This document shows, one piece after another, positions 54,369 through 63,949 of a stretch of DNA of 64,000 nucleotides (within the stretch, counting starts at the first letter, position 1; every line of letters begins with the position of its first letter). This stretch comes from Trypanosoma brucei gambiense DAL972 (taxonomy: Eukaryota; Euglenozoa; Kinetoplastea; Trypanosomatida; Trypanosomatidae). The notes under the pieces were generated by a model, which had not been told where the DNA came from, made no database searches, and was given only the letters and a program-made list of their open reading frames with translations. The stretch covers positions 4,416,617-4,480,616 of the forward strand of contig NC_026744.1 in assembly GCF_000210295.1 (NCBI RefSeq). Reading direction: 5' to 3'. A program made the translations under genes and the position numbers.

Positions 54369-54692
54369 ATATAGATAGATAGATAGATATAGATATAGAT
54401 ATATACTATCCATACATAAGTTGTGAATGTTGCGTTATGTGCATACTTCCCACGCAACGCAAATGGAACCGCCTGTACATGACGTATGATCACCACGTAT
54501 ACACATATATATGTTCATACAAATATCCTACACACCCCTCCATATTTCTCCTGTCGACATTACACGGCGTATACAAACTGCCCCCGTGCCATACTTATAA
54601 AGGGGGAGAAAGAAGGGGAAAGAAAAATTGTCGTTGAGCCCACAACACAGAGACAGACTAAAACAGAGCTCTAAGGGGGAAGGGTCCCACCG
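54335..54692. other. 3' flank of the complete IQ gene (duplicated)
   Basis: This repeats 52985-53352 nearly base for base, except for a broken TA run and an 8-base deletion near 54542 (TATCACCA present only in the left copy). No gene is seen. Confidence 0.85.
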
Positions 54693-57600
54693 TCATAGCG
54701 CTCCACGGGGTGGGCGTTGTTCCGAGCGGAGTGCCTGTACAAGTTTCCACGAGGCCAACCCACGCATGTGCTGCTGCATAACCACAACATATTGGTCCGC
54801 GATACTGGCACTATCACCTACAGAGCCTCCCTTCTGTGTAGTAACTTGGTAATAGTAGTGCCCGAGGCTAGCCCACAGATCCGCACCCTCGGGGGAGTCG
54901 CTCACAATGGCTGCCACGGCGGCCGCAATCTCCTCATCGTGTGCTTGAATGGAACCCCAGTAACGCTCCTTGGCGACGAGCCTCTCCTTCACCGACCGTC
55001 TAGCCTTGTACGAACGGAACGCACGCTGAACCTTCATTGCAGCTTCATCTAGCAGACACTCCGCATCACTATCCGTCACACGCTTCTCCTCCACGAGTGC
55101 CTTCCTCCTCTCAACCTCACGCCTGGCTAAATACATCCGCATGAAAGGCAGTATCTTTTCGCATGCAGCACTGAGTCTGCGTCTCTCTTCCACGAGTGCC
55201 TTCCTCCTCTCAACCTCACGCCTGGCTAAATACATCCGCATGAAAGGCAGTATCTTTTCGCATGCAGCACTGAGTCTGCGTCTCTCTTCCACGAGTGCCT
55301 TCCTCCTCTCAACCTCACGCCTGGCTAAATACATCCGCATGAAAGGCAATATCTTTTCACACGCAGCACTATGTCTGCGTCTCTCCTCCACAAGCGATCT
55401 CCGCCTCTCAACCTCACACCTGGCTAAGTGCATCTGCATCGACGGCAATATCTTTTCACATGCAGCACTATGTCTGCGTCTCTCCTCCACGAGTGCCTTC
55501 CGCCTCTCAACTTCACGCCTGGCCAAATGCATCTGCATGAAGGGCAGTATCTTTTCGCATGCAGCACTGAGTCTGCGTCTCTCTTCCACAAGCGATCTCC
55601 GCCTCTGCAACTCCCTCCTAGCCACTGCACACAGGAGGAATGATTCAATAGTCGAGGATGGCTTCTCCAACACAGAGCACATACCCTCTTGCTGGGCCAT
55701 GCGAGCTTCAATTGCATCCTTACGAGCCCTACGCTCCTGTTTGGCACGGAAGATAAGGGCCAAGCCATTTAGCACTTCCAGTGCTTCTAGTGGTTCTTCG
55801 TTCCTTCGGTTGATAGTAGCCGCGGCACGACGGGAGGCTACCTCCTTCTTCGACTGTATGATGCGCATGAAACCTTTGAGAACTTCAAGGGCATCACCTA
55901 CATTCGAAACGCATTCTGGTTGAGGGCGCTCTGCAAACTGCCTCGGTGTTCTAGGTGGCATGCGGCAACTAACATGCATCATGCTAACCTTCGCACGCAA
56001 GAAAGACAAAACGACGTTTACGCGGCGCAAGCGCCGAAACTGGTCCGTGCCGTCCATAACCAGGCGAGAACATTTCTGAAGCTCCTTGTACTCCAGATCG
56101 GGTGACTCCGACCGATCTACCCCGATCCTGCAGTTCACGTAGTCGGCGAAAAGTTCCCGCAACACACGGTAGTGCAGGCGAGCAAGATATCCTCGTGCTA
56201 AGCGAGTGATTGCCAACGCCGCTTGGTCCCTTAAGTTATTGGCCTCTTCATCTTGTGACCGGTCTTGAGATTGCAAATTTGATGAGGACTCCGCTGATTT
56301 CGAGTACGTTCGCCTCGGGGCCACTGGTCGGTGCCGCATGAGTGGTGGACGAGGCAACAGCGTTAGCACCTCTTCCGCGGTTTCAGCCTCTGCAATCTTC
56401 CGCAAACGATATTCGTTTGCCTCCAAGCGACTGTTGCAGCAGTCATTGTAGAACTTTATTTCATCCTTCCGCACTTGTCGCCACTTTTCTCTTTCTTCGG
56501 CTAGTGCGGCACCCAGGGCAGACTTCTCTTGGTGTCCCACCACCTCACACTCCCCAACAACATCAAAAGAGCGATCAATTCCTTCATGCCCCAAAAACTT
56601 AACGATTTCTTCAGCCGAATGCCCACCATTATCCGGCCTCGCAAATTCTCCTACAGGTTCATTAATATCTAGGTTTAGCTCCGTGGCCGACGGCTCAACA
56701 CCTTCCAAGTACAATGCTGGCCGCTCCCCGGGCTCTGAATACATAGCATGCTCTTTTATCAATGACAATCCGACACGCTCCTCCGGAATAATAGGCGTAG
56801 CAAGGTGCTGCAACTCAGGTACAACACCTACATCCCGTGGAGAACACGGCATCGTCAATTCCAACTTAACGCCTTCTGCGCGCGGGGTGGGTTTTTCTGG
56901 CACTTGCTGGCACGAGATGGCAGGATCCTCTCGGACAGCTCCGCTGGCACTTCCCAATCCCCCGACCCCTGGCAGCCGCTCGATTTGCTCGTCCCCAGCC
57001 AGTGGCAACAGTCGCCCTGCACCGTTAGCTAACGGTTTTGGTAGCCTTGAATCCTCAGCGGGTGACGGTAGCAGCTGACAAACGCTCCTGTGAGAGGTCA
57101 GAGACCCTTTTACCTTTGGCATCACGTCAAGTGGTGTTGGAGATAACGCGGAGTGATGCCTGTCATTTGTACACCCGTCGGGTAGTGACCGACGCATAAA
57201 TGGAACACCTTCCAATCCCCCTCTCACGCTGGAGGGCTCATGAACTCTATGGTGTCCAGAAACGACCGTTGACGAACGGTTAGCCTCTTCAAGATCGCGC
57301 TCCCTCCGCACAAACTCCTGGACCTCCACTGCCATTTGATAAAGTGATCGGCCCAGTGAAAGCCGGACGAAGTAAGCGCGGCCAATTCTTTGCATAGTGA
57401 ACGCAAACGCACTAAGACGCGAGTCCAGGAGTTGCCTTCTGCGTTCCTTTTTCATACGCTTCAGGAGAGATTTCGACCGATAGAGACGGTACGCACGCTG
57501 AATCTTCGAAGCTGCCCGACTCTGCAGGCAATGACCACGAATGCGCCTTGCTGCGTTCTCACGAGCAACATCGAGCAGAGGCCCTGCATTTCTCGCCACA

Positions 57601-60600
57601 ATAATCCGCCTGCCAAAGGCCTGAAGCTTCTTGGCAGCATCGCACCGCCGCTGGTGTTCACGAAGTCTCTCTTCACGCGCGGCCCGCAGTTCCCTCATTT
57701 TATTGAGCTCCTTTCTAGAAATATACAAACGCCACGCCTTTTGGATTTTCCGCGCGGCGGATAAGTAGCGAGCTTCCAGATGCCTTCGCCGGAGTCGAGC
57801 CGCCCTCAGCCTCGCCTCCCGTGTCTGCTGCTCTGCCCTTCGTCTCCTCCACTGGCTCTGTATGACCGTGGCCGCAACTTCTTGCCGTTCCCTCAGGGCC
57901 ACCTCGTTTTTAACAAGTTGGTGCATTTCTCGCAGTTTCTCCACCCTTCGGGTTGCCATAACCTTGCGCCACCACGTCTGCAGTCGGAAGGCAGCAGAAG
58001 ATGCGTTATTCTTCAAGAACTGCCTCCGCGCTAGACGCCGTCGGGCCCGCCACTGCCGCGCACAGCACTGGATACGCACAGCGGCCCTGTTTATTTCATT
58101 GGCAAGAACGTCACGGTTCTTGTAACGTGCGGTAGAACCCGATCTTATACTCAGGTGCCTCCTAAAAGTCCTTTGAATCTTACGGGCTGCTATTGACCTT
58201 CTTACCCCATCCAGTACACGGTCGCGGGCGCTTTTGGACTTTACTGCCTCGAACAACTGTCGAGCCTTGAAAGCACGGTAAGCTCTTTGAATGGTAACCG
58301 CACAGCCTGACTTGCGCCACAAATCTTCCTCATCGAACAAAAGCATATCTAAGCGATCAACAACGTACGTAACAAGATTTGCTCCAGGTGGGAGGCCCTG
58401 GATCCTTCTTGACGGCGCATCAACGGACAATGGGGGGACGCCCGGTCCCATAACACTGGATTTGGAAATGGGCGACCTGCCTTGTTTATCCTTGGTGGCA
58501 GAAAATGGAGAGGCCTTTGGTTGAGGAAATTTCCTTACAGGAGACCCCGTATCGTTTGAAGGTGCATTGGGTGATAGTCGCCCGACGGCGCTGTGGGCAT
58601 CAGCGGCATGCTGACCCCGGCGCGCAGCCCCCTCAACCTCCATGGTAACAGTATGGAGTTTCTTCTTAGTTGCGTCGTGAGTGGCAGCGGCCTGATGAGT
58701 CGGACGCGAGGATGGTGAAGATTCGCGAGCTGAAGAAGATACCCTCCTGCCAGTCTTGTTACCTGTACCACCGGCTTGCTGATTGTACAGAAATGGAGCA
58801 TCAGGATCCGCAGCAACGGATTGCATTTTCCTTCCCGAACTGTCGCGAGCAGCAGGCGACTGCGCAACCGGTCGGGTGCGCTCTGCATTGGGGGATAACT
58901 TCCTGCCGACAGCGCTGCGGCCCCCAACACCCTGATGGGTCGGACGCGAGGATGGTGAAGATTCGCGAGCTGAAGAAGATACCCTCCTGCCAGTCTTGTT
59001 ACCTGTACCACCGGCTTGCTGATTGTACAGAAATGGAGCATCAGGATCCGCAGCAACGGATTGCATTTTCCTTCCCGAACTGTCGCGAGCAGCAGGCGAC
59101 TGCGCAACCGGTCGGGTGCGCTCTGCATTGGGGGATAACTTCCTGCCGACAGCGCTGCGGCCCCCAACACCCTGATGGGTCGGACGCGAGGATGGTGAAG
59201 ATTCGCGAGCTGAAGAAGATACCCTCCTGCCAGTCTTGTTACCTGTACCACCGGCTTGCTGATTGTACAGAAATGGAGCATCAGGATCCGCAGCAACGGA
59301 TTGCATTTTCCTTCCCGAACTGTCGCGAGCAGCAGGCGACTGCGCAACCGGTCGGGTGCGCTCTGCATTGGGGGATAACTTCCTGCCGACAGCGCTGCGA
59401 CCCCCAACAGCCTGCTGAGTCGGACGCGAGGGCGCTGACGGCTCCACAGCAGCAGACTGCGTCCTTCCTTTGGGACTGTTACGTCGACCTGGGGTCCTCT
59501 GATTCGAGCCGGTTGCTCCCACACTTACCGGCGAAGACTGAGCATTCGGTTGTGAGAGGGAGATGTTTGACCTCATCGAACCCTTCATTGGTGGTCTACA
59601 TTCAGATCGACTGGCACCACTCTTCGCATTGGACTTTGTGTGCACCGACTCATTGTCGACAAAACCTGCACCTTTCCCTTGGGACCCGACATCACCAGGT
59701 CGTGCCGTAGCTTCCCGTTTATATGGCATTCTCGTAGCGGCGACGGGAGACCTTGTAGCCACTGAGAGCGCAACGCCACCTTTATTTGAAACCCTCTCAT
59801 TGTTTTTGGTCAAAGATTTTGACTGTTCACCCACATTCGCCCCACGGTGGTGCTCGGAGGGGCCACCAGACTCGCGTAACGTAGCCCTCGAGCCCTGCGA
59901 AATGGGTGGAAGACGACTAGCATTCGGCGAAGCTCCACCCGATTTCGTTGAATTACCGCCCTTCAAACCGCTGCCATGGGAAGCAGACCCGCCATTTGTC
60001 TGGCTCTGCCATGCAGCAGGCCTCGACAGTGATGTTTTCGAATTTACCCCGGGTGCTGTTGCCGCCGCTGCTGCGGCACTCGGTGGATGACCGGCGTCAG
60101 CACGGGCCGGACGCGAGATGCTACGCTTCGCAACGGTTTCCTTGGCACTCACCGCGAAAGGGTGAGGAAAGATGTCCACACGATGGGTCCTAGATGCAGC
60201 ATCCCGACCACTGGGCGAACGTTCCCTGCTGCAAGACCGCGGACTAACAAACAAGGTGTGTCCGCAGGATGAGCGGGGTGAGTTCGTACCCGTCAAAGCT
60301 GAATTACCCGGTCGACATTCGTGAAGCACCATGACAAACCGCTGCATATTACTTTCGATCGTTCTTGTGACCTCACTCCTCCTACCGATCGTATTCTGAG
60401 CCAAACCCAGCGCCAACCGATACTCTTCATGAGCACGTGGGGGGTCGATCAACTCCAGAGCCATAGCGAGGTTGTGGTGCGCCACTGCTAGCAAAGAAGG
60501 GTCCTCAGGATTGGGCCCAAGACTTTGTATCGCACACACCGCACTATGCGCGGCTTCTTCACATAACCTCAGTTGCACCTGCACAGCACTAATGTTTAGG

Positions 60601-61112
60601 AACGCTACGGGGGATTGTTGCCCCGTGCATTGCATCGATTGCTGCATGTAGTCCAGGGCAGTACTGAAATGTCCCCGGTGGCGCTCCATGCAACCGTGGT
60701 TGTTCAGGGTCACACCGCGCAGTCGTCGGCGGCGCTCATCGTCTTTGCGCAAGGGAAAGGAACCCTCTCCTGTCATCTCCATGGCGTAGCCAAAGAGAGG
60801 TGTAGCAACGTCATATTTTCCTTCCTTGAACAATTTTACACCGAGAACATTGCACTTCATCACAACACGCTCCGCAGCGTCACATGCCTCCTTTAGGAGC
60901 TCAGGGGATGACGACCCCGTTCCATACTCCTTGCAGCGTATCTGGAGCGCAGTCTCCATCAGTTGCAAGCATTCCATGTCGTTGCCTCCAGCCTCAAGCG
61001 TGGATGCACGGTACTCCATCTTCCGCGCATCCTGCAGAGTCTCCTTCCCAGTAAGACCCGAAGAGGGGTGATGCGGGCCATCTTTGCGTGCACTAGACGC
61101 TGCGATGGACAT
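54693..61112 (-). CDS. Giant TPR + IQ-motif repeat protein, 2139 residues
   Basis: I know no named family for the whole protein. The N-terminal 260 residues are TPR-like helices (for example ALDYMQQSMQ and VAHHNLAMALELIDPPRAHEEYRLAL). Residues about 270-900 are a Ser/Pro/Arg-rich disordered region containing three near-identical 80-residue repeats (about 568-807). Around 936-1245 lie about ten IQ motifs, among them VTIQRAYRAFKARQLF, ARKIQRTFRRHL, VRIQCCARQWRARRRL, ARKIQKAWRLYISRKEL and SKIQRAYRLYRSKSLL, which should bind calmodulin or calmodulin-like light chains. Another stands near 1640 (ALAITRLARGYLARLHYRVL). Residues about 1845-2009 are five 33-residue helical repeats, followed by a last IQ motif (MKVQRAFRSYKARRS). 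This suggests a long cytoskeletal calmodulin-binding scaffold, by inference. A truncated paralogue of its N-terminus lies upstream at 62509. Confidence 0.88.
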   Translation of the reverse strand: MSIAASSARKDGPHHPSSGLTGKETLQDARKMEYRASTLEAGGNDMECLQLMETALQIRCKEYGTGSSSPELLKEACDAAERVVMKCNVLGVKLFKEGKYDVATPLFGYAMEMTGEGSFPLRKDDERRRRLRGVTLNNHGCMERHRGHFSTALDYMQQSMQCTGQQSPVAFLNISAVQVQLRLCEEAAHSAVCAIQSLGPNPEDPSLLAVAHHNLAMALELIDPPRAHEEYRLALGLAQNTIGRRSEVTRTIESNMQRFVMVLHECRPGNSALTGTNSPRSSCGHTLFVSPRSCSRERSPSGRDAASRTHRVDIFPHPFAVSAKETVAKRSISRPARADAGHPPSAAAAAATAPGVNSKTSLSRPAAWQSQTNGGSASHGSGLKGGNSTKSGGASPNASRLPPISQGSRATLRESGGPSEHHRGANVGEQSKSLTKNNERVSNKGGVALSVATRSPVAATRMPYKREATARPGDVGSQGKGAGFVDNESVHTKSNAKSGASRSECRPPMKGSMRSNISLSQPNAQSSPVSVGATGSNQRTPGRRNSPKGRTQSAAVEPSAPSRPTQQAVGGRSAVGRKLSPNAERTRPVAQSPAARDSSGRKMQSVAADPDAPFLYNQQAGGTGNKTGRRVSSSARESSPSSRPTHQGVGGRSAVGRKLSPNAERTRPVAQSPAARDSSGRKMQSVAADPDAPFLYNQQAGGTGNKTGRRVSSSARESSPSSRPTHQGVGGRSAVGRKLSPNAERTRPVAQSPAARDSSGRKMQSVAADPDAPFLYNQQAGGTGNKTGRRVSSSARESSPSSRPTHQAAATHDATKKKLHTVTMEVEGAARRGQHAADAHSAVGRLSPNAPSNDTGSPVRKFPQPKASPFSATKDKQGRSPISKSSVMGPGVPPLSVDAPSRRIQGLPPGANLVTYVVDRLDMLLFDEEDLWRKSGCAVTIQRAYRAFKARQLFEAVKSKSARDRVLDGVRRSIAARKIQRTFRRHLSIRSGSTARYKNRDVLANEINRAAVRIQCCARQWRARRRLARRQFLKNNASSAAFRLQTWWRKVMATRRVEKLREMHQLVKNEVALRERQEVAATVIQSQWRRRRAEQQTREARLRAARLRRRHLEARYLSAARKIQKAWRLYISRKELNKMRELRAAREERLREHQRRCDAAKKLQAFGRRIIVARNAGPLLDVARENAARRIRGHCLQSRAASKIQRAYRLYRSKSLLKRMKKERRRQLLDSRLSAFAFTMQRIGRAYFVRLSLGRSLYQMAVEVQEFVRRERDLEEANRSSTVVSGHHRVHEPSSVRGGLEGVPFMRRSLPDGCTNDRHHSALSPTPLDVMPKVKGSLTSHRSVCQLLPSPAEDSRLPKPLANGAGRLLPLAGDEQIERLPGVGGLGSASGAVREDPAISCQQVPEKPTPRAEGVKLELTMPCSPRDVGVVPELQHLATPIIPEERVGLSLIKEHAMYSEPGERPALYLEGVEPSATELNLDINEPVGEFARPDNGGHSAEEIVKFLGHEGIDRSFDVVGECEVVGHQEKSALGAALAEEREKWRQVRKDEIKFYNDCCNSRLEANEYRLRKIAEAETAEEVLTLLPRPPLMRHRPVAPRRTYSKSAESSSNLQSQDRSQDEEANNLRDQAALAITRLARGYLARLHYRVLRELFADYVNCRIGVDRSESPDLEYKELQKCSRLVMDGTDQFRRLRRVNVVLSFLRAKVSMMHVSCRMPPRTPRQFAERPQPECVSNVGDALEVLKGFMRIIQSKKEVASRRAAATINRRNEEPLEALEVLNGLALIFRAKQERRARKDAIEARMAQQEGMCSVLEKPSSTIESFLLCAVARRELQRRRSLVEERRRLSAACEKILPFMQMHLARREVERRKALVEERRRHSAACEKILPSMQMHLARCEVERRRSLVEERRRHSAACEKILPFMRMYLARREVERRKALVEERRRLSAACEKILPFMRMYLARREVERRKALVEERRRLSAACEKILPFMRMYLARREVERRKALVEEKRVTDSDAECLLDEAAMKVQRAFRSYKARRSVKERLVAKERYWGSIQAHDEEIAAAVAAIVSDSPEGADLWASLGHYYYQVTTQKGGSVGDSASIADQYVVVMQQHMRGLASWKLVQALRSEQRPPRGAL
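55086..55580 (-). repeat. 33-residue (99-base) tandem repeats in the IQ protein
   Basis: Five complete units of the form RRRxSAACEKILPxMxM...ALVEE, period exactly 99 bases. Coded as in the partial copy, the order N to C is L-F-Q-H, H-S-Q-H, H-F-R-Y, L-F-R-Y, L-F-R-Y. The units are strongly helical and basic with acidic ends, so they probably form a continuous charged helix. Confidence 0.92.
58692..59411 (-). repeat. 80-residue (240-base) tandem repeats in the IQ protein
   Basis: Three consecutive 240-base units are virtually identical at the DNA level (starts at about 58692, 58932 and 59172), followed by a diverged beginning of a fourth. The protein unit contains VGRKLSPNAERTRPVAQSP and SVAADPDAPFLYNQQAGGTG. 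Near-perfect identity implies recent amplification or gene conversion. Because 240 is a multiple of three, two further frames (one on each strand) stay open through the array. Confidence 0.93.
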
Positions 61113-61316
61113 CAGTTCGTGGGATCACTAACCTGCTTGACCTTCAACCACTAGACAGCTCCGTACAAACAGCTACCCCTCCCCGTCCAACCGCACAGAC
61201 GCTTCTACACCCTTCACTCCGTTTATTCTATTACGTCGGGTCCTTCTCGATTGGAGTGACTTCCTCTGGAGACCTAATACCACCGAGTACAAACGATGAG
61301 ATATTCTGCGAAATGC

Positions 61317-61361
<45 letters not shown>

Positions 61362-61492
61362 TCCTGAGCGTCACCCACACCTACAACTACAAATACAAAG
61401 GCGGTACCTCACAGGATATTCCCTCTCTAGTCCTCCCCTTGTTAAGAAGAAAAGAGCTTTGACACAGAGAAGCGGGAGAGGTGAAAAGGGGG
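60082..61492. repeat. Tandem duplication, left copy (5' end of IQ gene and flank)
   Basis: About 1.41 kb covering the first ~340 codons of the IQ gene and about 380 bases upstream. It is repeated at 62543-63949 with a few substitutions and a shorter (CA)n tract. There is no N gap between the copies. Confidence 0.93.
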
Positions 61493-62508
61493 AAATGCGC
61501 GTCAACAACAGATGAACCGTCAATCGAGCAGCGTAGAGAAACATTTGGGTAAAAGAGAAATAGGAAAGCAACTAACTCATGGAGCACCACAAAGATATAT
61601 ACATGTACATGTCACAAAGTAGTACATACGCACCCACCGGTCCGCGGGGGGATAGAAAATGAAGCAAAAAGAAAAACATACACTGAAAGGGAAGCCCGAC
61701 ACAATCGAAAACATTCAGGAGGACTAGCTGAGGTCACTATGAGTATCACCACAGTGTCCCTCTACCCCTTATGGGGAAACAATGCCATATTGCATACTGG
61801 CAACAAAAAAAAAAATAACATGTGCAAGTACCTCACCGGGTGTGCAACGTGTGGAGCGCAAGTGCTGACGCGTACTATGGTAAGAAGCACACAAGGCCTG
61901 GGCTACGGATGGAAGTTACCGCACAAGGCTCACTCGCATGCGCCAATGCAAGGGACAAACAGCGGCCAACACACCAACGCTACGTGCACCTCCTGCTCAG
62001 AGAGATCTAAGAAGTTTCCTTCTGTCTCCACTTGCAGCTGCCTCCTACATCCGGACAGAAGATTATGTCCTACGAATGCAGTGTAAGGTGCCAGCCCCGT
62101 CCGCAACTTTATCCGGGTACAAATACATTGGTCTAAGTTATGAAATTCAAACATTCGTAATCTGTTCAAGTCCCCCTTAATAAGAAAACACACACGAGCA
62201 GAAAACATTAAAAAAAAATTATGAAGCACACGCTCCCCGTGTACGGCTCCTTCCGACAAAAAAACTATTATCAGCTCCACTTGTAGCGCACATGTAAGTG
62301 AACGTGATGGATGTAACGATGAGTACAACAAATTTAGGTCCACTTACCGCAGCTCAAAAAACAGTGGCAGCAATTTATAGACGAAACATGGAGAATATAA
62401 GCAAAGGTGTCGCCATCATTTGAACTCCATAACCGTGCCAAATACAGCATAAATGATAGCTTCGTCAGTTAGTTTCTACCTCGTGGAGCCCTGTGAGGTT
62501 TAAACACA
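61113..62508. other. Spacer between IQ gene and its truncated paralogue
   Basis: The first 380 bases are the duplicated 5' flank with a (CA)n run at 61317-61359. The remaining kilobase (61493-62508) has balanced composition, unlike most spacers here, and contains weak open frames on both strands (minus 61930-62343, 137 codons; plus 61739-62086, 115 codons) with no family features. It may be the decayed remainder of a longer ancestral gene copy or an element, but I see no retroelement hallmark. Confidence 0.5.
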
Positions 62509-63573
62509 CTAATTCATTGGTGATAACGACGTTAAACGCTTTGGTGGATGAACGGCGTCAGCACGGGCCGGACGCGAGATGCTACGCTTCGCAACGGTTT
62601 CCTTGGCACTCACCGCGAAAGGGTGAGGAAAGATGTCCACACGATGGGTCCTAGATGCAGCATCCCGACCACTGGGTAAACGTCCCCTGCTGCAAGACCG
62701 CGGACTAACAAACAAGGTGTGTCCGTGGAATAGGCGAGGTGAGTTCGTACCCGTCAAAGCCGAATTACCCGGTCGATATTCGTGAAGCACCATGACAAAC
62801 CGCTGCATATTACTTTCGATCGTTCTTGTGACCTCACTCCTCCTACCGATCGTATTCTGAGCCAAACCCAGCGCCAACCGATACTCTTCATGAGCACGTG
62901 GGGGGTCGATCAACTCCAGAGCCATAGCGAGGTTGTGGTGCGCCACTGCTAGCAAAGAAGGGTCCTCAGGATTGGGCCCAAGACTTTGTATCGCACACAC
63001 CGCACTATGCGCGGCTTCTTCACATAACCTCAGTTGCACCTGCACAGCACTAATGTTTAGGAACGCTACGGGGGATTGTTGCCCCGTGCATTGCATCGAT
63101 TGCTGCATGTAGTCCAGGGCAGTACTGAAATGTCCCCGGTGGCGCTCCATGCAACCGTGGTTGTTCAGGGTCACACCGCGCAGTCGTCGGCGGCGCTCAT
63201 CGTCTTTGCGCAAGGGAAAGGAACCCTCTCCTGTCATCTCCATGGCGTAGCCAAAGAGAGGTGTAGCAACGTCATATTTTCCTTCCTTGAACAATTTTAC
63301 ACCGAGAACATTGCACTTCATCACAACACGCTCCGCAGCGTCACATGCCTCCTTTAGGAGCTCAGGGGATGACGACCCCGTTCCATACTCCTTGCAGCGT
63401 ATCTGGAGCGCAGTCTCCATCAGTTGCAAGCATTCCATGTCGTTGCCTCCAGCCTCAAGCGTGGATGCACGGTACTCCATCTTCCGCGCATCCTGCAGAG
63501 TCTCCTTCCCAGTAAGACCCGAAGAGGGGTGATGCGGGCCATCTTTGCGTGCACTAGACGCTGCGATGGACAT
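62509..63573 (-). CDS. Truncated TPR-only paralogue of the giant IQ protein
   Basis: The 354-residue product shares the first ~342 residues (TPR-like N-terminus and start of the Ser/Pro-rich region) with the 2139-residue protein, then ends in a unique tail (PPKRLTSLSPMN) where the duplication breaks at about 62543. The first 260 residues are identical to the large protein. The substitutions (C to Y, SSC to LFH, E to G, S to L, G to V) cluster in the last 80 residues. The 5' flank, including the splice region, is duplicated too, so the gene could be expressed. It lacks every IQ motif. It could be a gene fragment without function or a free TPR module; calling it a CDS is a judgement. Confidence 0.7.
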   Translation of the reverse strand: MSIAASSARKDGPHHPSSGLTGKETLQDARKMEYRASTLEAGGNDMECLQLMETALQIRCKEYGTGSSSPELLKEACDAAERVVMKCNVLGVKLFKEGKYDVATPLFGYAMEMTGEGSFPLRKDDERRRRLRGVTLNNHGCMERHRGHFSTALDYMQQSMQCTGQQSPVAFLNISAVQVQLRLCEEAAHSAVCAIQSLGPNPEDPSLLAVAHHNLAMALELIDPPRAHEEYRLALGLAQNTIGRRSEVTRTIESNMQRFVMVLHEYRPGNSALTGTNSPRLFHGHTLFVSPRSCSRGRLPSGRDAASRTHRVDIFPHPFAVSAKETVAKRSISRPARADAVHPPKRLTSLSPMN

Positions 63574-63949
63574 CAGTTCGTGGGATCACTAACCTGCTTG
63601 ACCTTCAACCACTAGACAGCTCCGTACAAACAGCTACCCCTCCCCGTCCAACCGCACAGACGCTTCTACACCCTTCACTCCGTTTATTCTATTACGTCGG
63701 GTCCTTCTCGATTGGAGTGACTTCCTCTGGAGACCTAATACCACCGAGTACAAACGATGAGATATTCTGCGAAATGCAACACACACACACACACACACGC
63801 ACACGCACACACTTTCCTGAGCGTCACCCACACCTACAACTACAAATACAAAGGCGGTACCTCACAGGATATTCCCTCTCTAGTCCTCCCCTTGTTAAGA
63901 AAAGAGCTTTGACACAGAGAAGCGGGAGAGGTGAAAAGGGGGGGGGGGG
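62543..63949. repeat. Tandem duplication, right copy
   Basis: Counterpart of 60082-61492, offset about 2461 bases at the left end. Homology ends at a G-run (63938-63949) beyond which the window is unique. Confidence 0.93.

Noticed and set aside
58535..59524. 329-codon second minus frame across the same repeats
   Set aside because: Same explanation; it overlaps the real IQ reading frame.
58670..59710. 346-codon + strand frame across the 240-base repeats
   Set aside because: Open only because the repeat period is a multiple of three and the repeats are identical; wrong strand for the unit.
61739..62343. Open frames of 115 (+) and 137 (-) codons between the IQ gene and its paralogue
   Set aside because: The composition is more normal than other spacers, but there is no domain, no evidence for a start, and the two frames overlap; kept only as a remark in the spacer entry.
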